From NCBI GenBank assembly GCA_903898725.1, contig CAIUGQ010000416.1, forward strand, positions 1 to 12,734: a DNA stretch of 12,734 bases, read 5' to 3'. Shown one piece after another: positions 1 to 6,519 of the stretch (its first letter is position 1; each line of letters begins with the position of its first letter). The translations under genes were made by a program, and so were the position numbers. Under the pieces are notes generated by a model. It was not told where the DNA came from, did no database searches, and saw only the letters and a program-made list of their open reading frames with translations. The stretch comes from an uncultured Burkholderiales bacterium (GTDB lineage Bacteria > Pseudomonadota > Gammaproteobacteria > Burkholderiales > Burkholderiaceae_E).

Positions 1-1992
1 CTCGACTGGGACGGCCTCGTGCGCGCGCTCGACTCGTTCGGCCTGGCGGCCGTACGCGAGTCGCGCCGCCCCGAGGCGCTGCAGGCCGACGAGCTGCCCG
101 CGCTGGTCGCGCTCGCCGACGGCGGCTTCGCGCTGCTCACCGACGCCACCCAGGCACGCGATCCGGCGCTGACCGCCGCGCAGGCCGGCTGGTGCGTGCG
201 CCTGAGCGTGGTCCCCGGTGCCGACATGCGCTCGGGCATCCCGTCGATCCGCAGCGCGCGCGCCTGGTTCTGGAAGGTGCTCTGGAAGCTCAAGGGTCAC
301 TACGTGCACGTGGCGATCGCCACGCTCGTGATCAATTTGCTGTCGATCGCGATCTCGCTGTACGTGATGAACGTCTACGACCGCGTCGTGCCCAACCGCA
401 CCTACGAGACCCTGTGGGTGCTGACCGTCGGCACGCTGATGGCGCTGGCCTTCGAGTTCGCCGCCCGCATGCTCCGCGGCTGGTTGATCGACTCGGCCGG
501 CAAGCGCGCGGACCTGGAGATCTCCTCCGGCCTCTTCGCGCGGCTGCTGTCGATCCGCCTCGAGGCCAAGCCCGCGTCCTCGGGCGCCTTCGTGAGCAAC
601 CTGCGCGACTTCGAGTCGATCCGCGACGTGCTCACCTCGGCCACGCTCACCGCGCTGATCGACCTGCCCTTCGTCGTGCTCTTTCTGGCGGTGATCTTCC
701 TGATCGCACCGCCGCTGGCGATCGTGCCGCTGGTGGCGATCGCGCTGGTGCTGATCGCCGGCATCGCGGTGCAGGGGCCACTCGCGCGCAGCATCCGCAG
801 CTCGATGAAGGACGGCTCGCAGCGCCAGGGCCTGGCGGTCGAGTCGGTCGAGGGCCTGGAGACGCTCAAGGTCAACAACGCCTACCGCTTCGCCCAGCAG
901 CGCTGGCAGTGGTACACCGAAGCGGTGGCCGCCACCTCGATGCGCTCGCGCAACCTGTCGGCGCTGGTGACGAACTTCACGATGACCGTCAGCCAGCTCG
1001 TCACGATCGTGACGGTCGTCTGGGGCGTGACGCTGATCCACGCGGGCCAGCTCTCGCTCGGCGGGCTGATCGGTGTGGTGATCCTGTCGGGCCGCGCGAT
1101 CGGTCCGCTCGGGCAGGTGGCCTCGCTCGCGGTGCGGCTGCAGCAGGCGCGCAGCGCCTTCGAGGGGCTGCAGGCGCTCATCGACCGACCGTCCGAGCGC
1201 GAGGCCGACCGCAGCTACCTCGCGCTGGTCGCGCCGCGCGGCGACCTGTCCTTCTCGAGCGTCGACTTCAGCCACGACCGCAATGGGCCCACGCTCTTTC
1301 GCGGCTTCGACCTGAACCTGCGCGCCGGCGAGAAGGTCGCGCTGCTCGGGCGCACCGGCAGCGGCAAGTCCACCCTGCTGCGGCTGGCCGCGGGCCTGTA
1401 CACGCCGACCGCGGGCATGATCCGCATCGACGGCATCGAGGCCCGCCAGCTCGACCCCGCCGAACTGCGCGGCGTCGTCGGCCTGGTGCCGCAGCAGCCG
1501 CGCCTGTTCCTCGGCTCGCTGCGCGAGAACCTCGAGCTCGCGCGCAGCGACCGCGGGCCCGACGACGCGCGCCTGCTGTGGGCCCTGCGCGCGCTCGGGC
1601 TCGACACGATGATCGCCCGCCACCCGCGCGGCCTGGACCTGCAGCTCGGCGAGGACGGCGCGGGGCTGTCGGGCGGGCAGCGCCAGCTCGTCGCGCTCAC
1701 CCGGCTGCTGCTGCGCGACCCGCGCATCGTGCTGCTCGACGAGCCCACCAGCGGCCTCGACCAGAACAGCGAGAAGCAGGTGATCACGGCGCTCGGCGAG
1801 TGGGCGCGCGACCGCAGCCTCGTGGTGGCGACGCACCGGCCGGCCGCGCTCGAGCTGGTCGACCGCATCATCGTCATCGAGGCCGGCCGCATCGTGCTCG
1901 ATGCGCCGCGCGCGGCGGCCCTCGAGCAGCTCGCCCGCGGCATCACCGTGCCGGTCGCCGACGCCCGGGAGGTGCCCCGTGTACAGGGCTGA
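1..1992 (+). CDS. Type I secretion ABC transporter, permease/ATPase (LapB/LssB type), 5'-truncated by window
   Basis: Inner-membrane ABC exporter that energises type I secretion of a large RTX or Lap-type adhesin, working with the membrane fusion protein encoded next and an outer-membrane TolC-like channel not seen here. The frame is open to base 1, so the true start lies upstream; 663 residues are visible against about 720 for the family. Residues 1-75 look like the end of an N-terminal C39-peptidase-like domain. Hydrophobic segments fall near residues 101-122, 137-155, 216-257 and 320-365. The nucleotide-binding domain has Walker A GRTGSGKST (450-458), signature LSGGQRQ (556-562), Walker B RIVLLDE with Glu581, a D-loop SGLD and the switch His612. 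All ATPase motifs are intact. The stop overlaps the next gene by 14 bases, so the two are co-translated. Family assignment is firm; the exported substrate is unknown. Confidence 0.93.
   Translation, partial: LDWDGLVRALDSFGLAAVRESRRPEALQADELPALVALADGGFALLTDATQARDPALTAAQAGWCVRLSVVPGADMRSGIPSIRSARAWFWKVLWKLKGHYVHVAIATLVINLLSIAISLYVMNVYDRVVPNRTYETLWVLTVGTLMALAFEFAARMLRGWLIDSAGKRADLEISSGLFARLLSIRLEAKPASSGAFVSNLRDFESIRDVLTSATLTALIDLPFVVLFLAVIFLIAPPLAIVPLVAIALVLIAGIAVQGPLARSIRSSMKDGSQRQGLAVESVEGLETLKVNNAYRFAQQRWQWYTEAVAATSMRSRNLSALVTNFTMTVSQLVTIVTVVWGVTLIHAGQLSLGGLIGVVILSGRAIGPLGQVASLAVRLQQARSAFEGLQALIDRPSEREADRSYLALVAPRGDLSFSSVDFSHDRNGPTLFRGFDLNLRAGEKVALLGRTGSGKSTLLRLAAGLYTPTAGMIRIDGIEARQLDPAELRGVVGLVPQQPRLFLGSLRENLELARSDRGPDDARLLWALRALGLDTMIARHPRGLDLQLGEDGAGLSGGQRQLVALTRLLLRDPRIVLLDEPTSGLDQNSEKQVITALGEWARDRSLVVATHRPAALELVDRIIVIEAGRIVLDAPRAAALEQLARGITVPVADAREVPRVQG
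1967..1972 (+). promoter_or_regulatory. Ribosome binding site that sets a GTG start for the membrane fusion protein
   Basis: GGGAGG lies six bases before the GTG at 1979, inside the last codons of the ABC transporter gene. An in-frame ATG at 1901 lies deeper in the transporter gene, and the next in-frame ATG at 2096 has no visible Shine-Dalgarno sequence, so GTG 1979 is the best-supported start. Confidence 0.7.
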
Positions 1993-3328
1993 GCACGACG
2001 GCGCGGCACCGCCCCCCGGCGGCCCGCCCGCCCTCCCCCCCGGCCCGCCCGAGCCCCCTGGCTCCGCGCTTCCGTCCGGCGGCCTGCCTGCCCCGATGCC
2101 CCCGCCCGGCCCGACCGTGACGCTCGCCCCGCCGCGTCTCGCGCCCCCGCCGCCCCGCCGCCCGTGGCTCGCGTTCCTGTCGGTGTCGCTGCTGGCCGCG
2201 GTGGTCGGCGGCTTCCTGCTGTGGGCCTGGCAGGCGAAGCTCGAGGAGGTGACCCGCGGCAACGGCCGGGTGATCCCGTCGAGCAAGGAGCAGGTCATCC
2301 AGAGCCTCGAGCCCGGCGTGCTGACCGCGCTGCTGGTCAAGGAAGGCGACCGCGTCGAGCGCGGTCAGGTGCTGATCCGCATGGACGACACCCGCGTCTC
2401 GGCGCTCTTTCGCGAGCTGCAGGGCAAGGTCGCGGCGCTCTCGGCGCAGGCCGCCCGGCTGCGCGCCGAGGCCTACGGCGAGCCGCTGAAGTTCCCCGCC
2501 GAGACCAACGCCCTGCCCGCCCTGGTGCGCCGCGAGACCGAGACCTTCAACGCCCGCCGCAAGGCGGTCGACGAAGGCGCCGAATCGCTGCGGCGCGGCA
2601 TCGCGCTGCTCGACCGCGAGATCGAGATCGTCGACCCGCTGGTCTCGCGCGGCCTGGTGTCCGAGGTCGAGGCCCTGCGCCTCAAGCGCCAGCGCAACGA
2701 CCTCGCGCTGCAGCTCACCGACCGCCAGAACCGCTACCGGGCCGAGGCCGCCGGCGAGCTGAACAAGGTCGAGGCCGAGCTCGCCCAGACCCGCGAGACC
2801 GCGAACGCCCGCGCCGATTCGTACCGGCGCACCGAGCTGCGCTCGCCGATGAAGGGCACCGTCAAGAGCATCCGCGTGACCACCATCGGCGGCGTCATCT
2901 CGCAGGGCCAGGAGCTGATGCAGATCGTCCCGATCGAGGACACCCTGGTGGTCGAGGCCTTCGTCAAGCCCGCCGACGTCGCCTTCCTGCGGCCCGGCCA
3001 GAAGGCGGTCGTCAAGCTCTCCGCCTACGACTACGCGATCTACGGCGGCCTCGATGGCACGGTCGAGTTCATCAGCCCCGACACCCTGCGCGACGAACGC
3101 CGCGGTGCGCTGGCCGGTGCCGGCGGCGCCGACCCCGACGAGACCGGCGCCTTCTACCGGGTGCTGATCCGCACCCCTGCCAGCGGGCTGCGCGCCCCCG
3201 ACGGCAGCGAGCTGCCGATCCTCCCCGGCATGACCGCCACCGTCGAGATGCTGGCCGGTCACAAGACCGTGCTGCAGTACCTGCTCAAGCCGCTGAATCG
3301 GGCCGGGCAAGGGATGCGGGAGCGCTAG
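1979..3328 (+). CDS. Type I secretion membrane fusion protein, HlyD/LapC family
   Basis: Periplasmic adaptor joining the inner-membrane ABC exporter to an outer-membrane channel. From GTG 1979 it is 449 residues, normal for HlyD proteins. Order of parts: a proline-rich cytoplasmic tail (residues 1-62), one transmembrane segment (about 63-84), the first half of a lipoyl-like domain (about 96-137, with VIPSSKEQVIQ and VKEGDRVERGQVLI), long alpha-helical hairpin or coiled-coil stretches (about 140-168 and 200-285), then the second lipoyl half and beta-barrel region (RSPMKGTVKSI, near residue 290 onward). The 14-base overlap with the transporter gene and the good ribosome site inside it argue for translational coupling. 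The tail is odd: 24 of the residues between 9 and 59 are proline. If translation began at ATG 2096 most of this tail would be lost, but that start lacks a ribosome site. No clear terminator follows. Confidence 0.92.
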   Translation: MYRAEHDGAAPPPGGPPALPPGPPEPPGSALPSGGLPAPMPPPGPTVTLAPPRLAPPPPRRPWLAFLSVSLLAAVVGGFLLWAWQAKLEEVTRGNGRVIPSSKEQVIQSLEPGVLTALLVKEGDRVERGQVLIRMDDTRVSALFRELQGKVAALSAQAARLRAEAYGEPLKFPAETNALPALVRRETETFNARRKAVDEGAESLRRGIALLDREIEIVDPLVSRGLVSEVEALRLKRQRNDLALQLTDRQNRYRAEAAGELNKVEAELAQTRETANARADSYRRTELRSPMKGTVKSIRVTTIGGVISQGQELMQIVPIEDTLVVEAFVKPADVAFLRPGQKAVVKLSAYDYAIYGGLDGTVEFISPDTLRDERRGALAGAGGADPDETGAFYRVLIRTPASGLRAPDGSELPILPGMTATVEMLAGHKTVLQYLLKPLNRAGQGMRER

Positions 3329-3457
3329 GCACGCCAATTGCCTCACAGACAGTCTGCGTCAAACCCTTGATACTCATGGTCTTTTCACAAATCGGCGTGA
3401 AAGGATCGTGATCCGACCCCAATTAAGTCGGACGATCGAGCCGATTGTCAGGATCAA

Positions 3458-3484
3458 TTAGCACTCACGACTTCAGAGTGCTAG
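3458..3484 (+). promoter_or_regulatory. CIRCE element (HrcA operator) upstream of rpoH
   Basis: Left arm TTAGCACTC (3458-3466), nine-base spacer, right arm GAGTGCTAG (3476-3484). This matches the CIRCE consensus TTAGCACTC-N9-GAGTGCTAA at every arm position except the last base. CIRCE is the operator of the heat-shock repressor HrcA. It lies 43 bases before the rpoH start codon and would place rpoH under HrcA repression. The match is read directly; function follows from the known element. Confidence 0.93.
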
Positions 3485-3487
3485 CAT
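3458..3487 (+). promoter_or_regulatory. Candidate sigma-70 promoter of rpoH, superimposed on CIRCE
   Basis: TTAGCA (3458-3463) and TAGCAT (3482-3487), each four of six matches to the sigma-70 boxes, are 18 bases apart and almost coincide with the CIRCE arms. HrcA bound here would directly block polymerase. Transcription would begin near 3494. Another box, TTGTCA (3445-3450), is a better -35 but has no good -10 at the right distance. The promoter call is tentative. Confidence 0.35.
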
Positions 3488-3496
3488 CATTCCACA

Positions 3497-3511
3497 GGGG
3501 CGTTTCGCCCC
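3497..3511 (+). other. Short GC hairpin in the rpoH leader
   Basis: GGGGCG and CGCCCC pair perfectly around a TTT loop. The hairpin ends three bases before the ribosome site AAAGGA (3515-3520) and does not include it. If transcription starts near 3494 it would sit at the very 5' end of the mRNA, where it might protect the message from decay. That role is inference. Confidence 0.5.
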
Positions 3512-3527
3512 GAGAAAGGAAGATCGG

Positions 3528-4424
3528 ATGACCCGCTCCTCGACCGCTCTGGTGACTCCCTCGCACGCCTTCGCAGGCGGGTTGGCGGTTCCGGCCGTCG
3601 GCAACATCGATGCGTACATCTCGGCCGTCAACCGGCTGCCGATGCTGTCCGCAGAGGAAGAGGTCGCGCTCGCCCGCCGCCTGCGGGATTCCGGCGACCT
3701 CGAGGGCGCCCGCCAGCTGATCGTCTCGCACCTGCGTCTGGTCGTGTCCATCGCCCGCCAGTACCTGGGCTACGGCCTGCCGCACGCCGACCTGATCCAG
3801 GAAGGCAACATCGGCCTGATGAAGGCGGTCAAGCGCTTCGACCCCGACCGCGGCGTGCGGCTGGTGTCGTTCGCCATGCACTGGATCAAGGCCGAGATCC
3901 ACGAGTACATCCTGAAGAACTGGCGGCTGGTGAAGGTGGCCACCACCAAGGCCCAGCGCAAGCTGTTCTTCAACCTGCGCTCGCACAAGCCCGATCAGCA
4001 CACGCTGAGCCCCGACGCGGTCGAGGCGATCGCCCGGGAGCTGAACGTGCGCGCCCAGGACGTCGTCGAGATGGAGACCCGCATGGGCGGGGGCGACATC
4101 GTCCTCGACCCGGCGCCCGACGACGGCGACGAGGCCTGGGGCCCGATCGCCTACCTGCAGGCACCGAGCGCCGAGCCGACCCAGCAGCTCGAGGCCCGTC
4201 AGACCGACCGGCTGCACGGCGAGGGCATCCGCCGCGCACTCGACACGCTCGACGCCCGCAGCCGCCGGATCATCGAGGCCCGCTGGCTGAAGGACGAGGA
4301 CGATGGCGGCACGATGACCCTGCACGAGCTGGCCGACGAGTTCGGCGTGTCGGCCGAGCGGATCCGCCAGATCGAGGCCAAGGCGATGAAGACGATGAAG
4401 GGCGCGCTGGCCGAGTTCGTCTGA
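3528..4424 (+). CDS. rpoH: RNA polymerase heat-shock sigma factor RpoH (sigma-32)
   Basis: Directs core RNA polymerase to heat-shock promoters for chaperones and proteases. The product has 298 residues, slightly longer than E. coli RpoH (284). The RpoH-specific box QRKLFFNLR is at 143-151. Region 2 is strongly conserved around residues 66-140 (HLRLVVSIARQYLGYGLPHADLIQEGN, split here: 68-94; then SFAMHWIKAEIHEYILKNWR, 114-133). The region 4.2 helix-turn-helix is near 264-287 (TLHELADEFGV, ERIRQIEAKAM). The ATG has AAAGGA seven bases upstream. A CIRCE operator precedes the gene and hairpins follow it, so it is probably a single-gene transcript, not part of the secretion operon. A glycine/aspartate-rich insert near 187-204 is a minor difference from enteric RpoH. 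Confidence 0.97.
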   Translation: MTRSSTALVTPSHAFAGGLAVPAVGNIDAYISAVNRLPMLSAEEEVALARRLRDSGDLEGARQLIVSHLRLVVSIARQYLGYGLPHADLIQEGNIGLMKAVKRFDPDRGVRLVSFAMHWIKAEIHEYILKNWRLVKVATTKAQRKLFFNLRSHKPDQHTLSPDAVEAIARELNVRAQDVVEMETRMGGGDIVLDPAPDDGDEAWGPIAYLQAPSAEPTQQLEARQTDRLHGEGIRRALDTLDARSRRIIEARWLKDEDDGGTMTLHELADEFGVSAERIRQIEAKAMKTMKGALAEFV

Positions 4425-4449
4425 CGCGGCGACCACCGCCGTTCCCACG

Positions 4450-4480
4450 ACGGCCGCCCACGGGCGGCCGTCTGCATTTC
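4450..4480 (+). terminator. Terminator-like hairpin after rpoH, copy 1
   Basis: ACGGCCGCC (4450-4458) pairs with GGCGGCCGT (4463-4471) around a CACG loop, followed by CTGCATTTC. The stem is strong but the trailing T-run is short, a form common in GC-rich proteobacteria. It lies 25 bases after the rpoH stop. Confidence 0.65.
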
Positions 4481-4517
4481 GGACAGGCCGCTCACGGGCG
4501 GCCGTCTGCGTTTCGGA
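4452..4517 (+). repeat. Tandem duplication of the terminator hairpin (two 32-base units)
   Basis: Units at 4452-4483 and 4486-4517 are identical at 30 of 32 positions (C to T and A to G changes), with a period of 34 bases. The unit comprises the hairpin and its TTTCGGA tail. Confidence 0.85.
4486..4514 (+). terminator. Terminator-like hairpin after rpoH, copy 2
   Basis: GGCCGCT (4486-4492) pairs with GGCGGCC (4497-4503) around CACG, with one G-T pair, followed by GTCTGCGTTTC. It is a near-copy of the preceding hairpin with a slightly weaker stem, and is likely a backup terminator made by duplication. Confidence 0.5.
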
Positions 4518-4682
4518 CCGCCGCCCCGTGCACGCGTGGCGCGCGTCACACGGGTTGGCAGTCCGCACCGTCCCGCGGGCGCTATGCTCCGACCCACGAC
4601 CGCGCCCTCCCCTCCGGCGCGGCATCGCCCCGGTGCCTCACACCGCGGCGCCCTCCCTCGGCACGCACCTGCGACGACCCGA

Positions 4683-5612
4683 ATGACTGCTCCCGTCCCG
4701 CCCGCCCCCGCGGCCTCGCCGACCGGCGCCACCGGCCCCCGGGTGCGCCGACCCGAGCCGGTGCTCGCCGTCGGGCTCGCGCGCAACTGCGGCGGCGCCA
4801 TCGGTGCGGCCGTCGCGCGGGTGTCGGCCGCGCTGGCCGCCTTCGAGCACGTTCAGTGGCTGGTCATCGAGAGCGACAGCTCCGACGACACCGTCGCCCG
4901 CCTCGAGGCCCTGCGGCGCGAGCATCCCGGCTTCGACTTCGAGTCGCTCGGCGAGCTGCGCCGCACGATGCCGCTGCGCACCGACCGCATCGCCCACTGC
5001 CGCAACCGCTACCTCGAGCGGCTCGCCGACGACCCGCGCTACCGCGACGTGCAGATCCTGGTGGTGGCCGACCTCGATGGCGTCAACGACCTGCTCACCC
5101 CCGAGGGCCTGCTGTCGTGCTGGGACTTCGAGGGCTGGGACGTGTGCACGGCGAACCAGCGTGCGCCCTACTACGACCTCTGGGCCCTGCGCCATCCCGA
5201 CTGGATGCAGGGCGACTGCTGGCGCCAGTACGAGTTCCTGAAGGCGCACGGCCTGCCCCGCGAGCAGGCGCTCCAGGCCGCCGTGCACTCGCGCCACCTG
5301 CGCATCCCCGAGGACGCCGCGCCCATCGAGGTCGAGTCGGCCTTCGGCGGGCTGGGCGTCTACCGCCGCGCCGCGATCGGCGACTCGCGCTACATCGGCC
5401 TGGCGCCCGACGGCGGCGAGCTCTGCGAGCACCTGACCTTCCACGCCGCGCTCCGCGCGAAGGGGCGGCGGATCTTCATCAATCCGCGGATGGTCAACGT
5501 CGGCTGGGTCGAGCACACCCGCCACCTGCAGTTCTGGCCGACGCTCAAGCGCAACTGGTGGGCGCCGCCCAAGGAGTGGCTGATGCGCAGGCTCCGCGGG
5601 GCACGGGGCTAG
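4683..5612 (+). CDS. Glycosyltransferase-like protein (GT-A-like, DxD motif)
   Basis: Probable cytoplasmic sugar transferase; donor and acceptor are unknown. From ATG 4683 it has 309 residues. A proline/alanine-rich start (1-26) leads to VLAVGLARNCGG (27-38), then WLVIESDSSDDT (59-70), which resembles the nucleotide-sugar end of GT-A folds. HCRNRYLERL (105-114) and VVADLDGVND (127-136) follow; DLD at 130-132 is a candidate metal-binding DxD. YYDLWALRHPDW (163-174) and a tryptophan-rich end near LQFWPTLKRNWW follow. There is no signal peptide or membrane segment. The start is uncertain: the frame is open to 4536, ATG 4584 is an alternative, and no ribosome site precedes either. A TATGCT at 4583-4588 could be a -10 box, which would favour ATG 4683. 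It stands 174 bases before a PEP-CTERM gene on the same strand, and a truncated paralogue at 8407-8841 has the same kind of neighbour. Confidence 0.75.
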   Translation: MTAPVPPAPAASPTGATGPRVRRPEPVLAVGLARNCGGAIGAAVARVSAALAAFEHVQWLVIESDSSDDTVARLEALRREHPGFDFESLGELRRTMPLRTDRIAHCRNRYLERLADDPRYRDVQILVVADLDGVNDLLTPEGLLSCWDFEGWDVCTANQRAPYYDLWALRHPDWMQGDCWRQYEFLKAHGLPREQALQAAVHSRHLRIPEDAAPIEVESAFGGLGVYRRAAIGDSRYIGLAPDGGELCEHLTFHAALRAKGRRIFINPRMVNVGWVEHTRHLQFWPTLKRNWWAPPKEWLMRRLRGARG

Positions 5613-5703
5613 CCAGGCAGCGCCGCCGGAAGCCGCAGGACTGTGTCGGTTCGTCACTTCCACCGGAAAACGGTGCGCCGGGCGGCGCCCCGCTGCCTTC
5701 GGA

Positions 5704-5733
5704 TTGGCGATCCGCCCGTCCGATCGTTACACT
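5704..5733 (+). promoter_or_regulatory. Candidate sigma-70 promoter of the first PEP-CTERM gene
   Basis: TTGGCG (5704-5709) and TACACT (5728-5733) are separated by 18 bases, 54 bases before the start codon. Each box matches four of six consensus positions. This suggests the PEP-CTERM gene can be transcribed independently of the glycosyltransferase upstream. Confidence 0.5.
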
Positions 5734-5776
5734 TCGGCTAAGCCCGTCCGTCGCGGGCACCTCCACATCCGTCCCC

Positions 5777-5789
5777 GGAGCCCGCCTTG
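5777..5789 (+). promoter_or_regulatory. Ribosome binding site with TTG start codon
   Basis: GGAG (5777-5780) lies six bases before TTG 5787. An in-frame stop (TAA 5739-5741) closes the frame upstream and no ATG or GTG lies between. Starting at the next ATG, 5829, would remove most of the signal peptide, so the rare TTG start is the best choice. Confidence 0.65.
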
Positions 5790-6446
5790 ACCCGCCACAG
5801 CCTGCGTCTCGCGCTCGCCGCCTCGCTGATGTCCGCCAGTGCCGCCCACGCAGCGATCTTCACGGACACCTTCGAGACGTACACGACAGCGCCCGGCTTC
5901 GAGACCTTCAGCACCGCGCTGGCACCCATCGGGGGCGGCGTCGCGACCTGGACCGTGGGCGGTGACGTCGACGTGGTCTCCACCTCGCTGTCGGGCTTCG
6001 GCACGCCGGCCAGCCAGGGCAACTACGTGCTCGACCTGAACGGCACGGGCGCCGGCTCCATCACCGCGCTGCTCGGCGGCCTGGTCGCCAACCAGCAGTA
6101 CCGCGTCGACTTCCAGTACGCCGGCAACATGGCGGGCGACCTCGGCGTCGCCAGCCGCGGCTTCGACGTGGGCATCGTCGGGGGCGCGTCGCAGTTCTTC
6201 GACAACCCGTCCACGACCTTCGCCGAGGGCGCCTTCACCTTCACCGCCACGGGCGCGTTCGCGCAGCTGCGCTTCGCGGGCAACACCGCGTCGCCCTACG
6301 GCGGCGTGATCGACAACGTCAGCGTCGCGGCCGTCCCCGAGCCGCACGAGTGGGCGATGATGCTCGCGGGCCTGGGCCTCGTCGGCTGGGCCGCTCGCCG
6401 GCGTCGCGAGCAGTCGGGCACGGCCCCGATGGGCGTCGCCGCCTGA
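5787..6446 (+). CDS. PEP-CTERM sorting domain protein, choice-of-anchor-C/DUF642-like
   Basis: Exported surface or matrix protein of 219 residues, processed by an exosortase encoded elsewhere. The signal peptide covers about residues 1-22 (hydrophobic LALAASLMSASAAHA, likely cut after AHA). The body has the beta-rich pattern of choice-of-anchor/DUF642-like proteins: WTVGGDVDVVS, VLDLNGTGAGSI, YRVDFQYAGN. The C-terminal sorting signal has VPEP (183-186), a hydrophobic stretch through GLGLVGWA (about 192-202) and a basic cluster ARRRR (203-207), with 12 residues after it. The family's exact function is unknown; PEP-CTERM proteins generally accompany exopolysaccharide production and floc or biofilm formation. 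The gene has its own promoter candidate and ends at a strong terminator. Its last 120 bases closely match those of the gene at 8870-9598. Confidence 0.93.
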   Translation: MTRHSLRLALAASLMSASAAHAAIFTDTFETYTTAPGFETFSTALAPIGGGVATWTVGGDVDVVSTSLSGFGTPASQGNYVLDLNGTGAGSITALLGGLVANQQYRVDFQYAGNMAGDLGVASRGFDVGIVGGASQFFDNPSTTFAEGAFTFTATGAFAQLRFAGNTASPYGGVIDNVSVAAVPEPHEWAMMLAGLGLVGWAARRRREQSGTAPMGVAA

Positions 6447-6470
6447 GTCTGCGGCAGTCGCGACCGGCAG

Positions 6471-6495
6471 ACGGCCACCTTCGGGTGGCCGTTTT
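6471..6495 (+). terminator. Rho-independent terminator after the first PEP-CTERM gene
   Basis: ACGGCCACC (6471-6479) pairs perfectly with GGTGGCCGT (6484-6492) around a TTCG tetraloop, ending in TTTT (6492-6495). It lies 24 bases past the stop codon. The T-run is on the plus strand only, so it serves the PEP-CTERM gene; as a barrier to the converging methyltransferase transcript it would be weaker. Confidence 0.9.
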
Positions 6496-6519
6496 GCATC
6501 CGGGGCCGGCAACGCAGGG

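Noticed and set aside
192..2120. 642-codon plus-strand frame inside the ABC transporter gene
   Set aside because: Arg/Ala/Pro-rich out-of-frame reading of the transporter; all ABC motifs are in the other frame.
1943..3346. Long minus-strand open frame (467 codons) opposite the membrane fusion protein gene
   Set aside because: The translation is low-complexity Gly/Ala/Leu/His/Asp-rich with no domain, as expected for the antisense of a high-GC gene; the plus strand has clear HlyD features.
4555..4588. TTGGCA and TATGCT as a sigma-70 promoter of the glycosyltransferase
   Set aside because: The spacing is 22 bases, too long for a normal sigma-70 promoter; the TATGCT alone may still be a -10 box.
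5613..5786. Sigma-54 promoter (PrsR-type control) before the first PEP-CTERM gene
   Set aside because: No GG and GC elements at the required spacing were found in this region or in the short region before the second PEP-CTERM gene.
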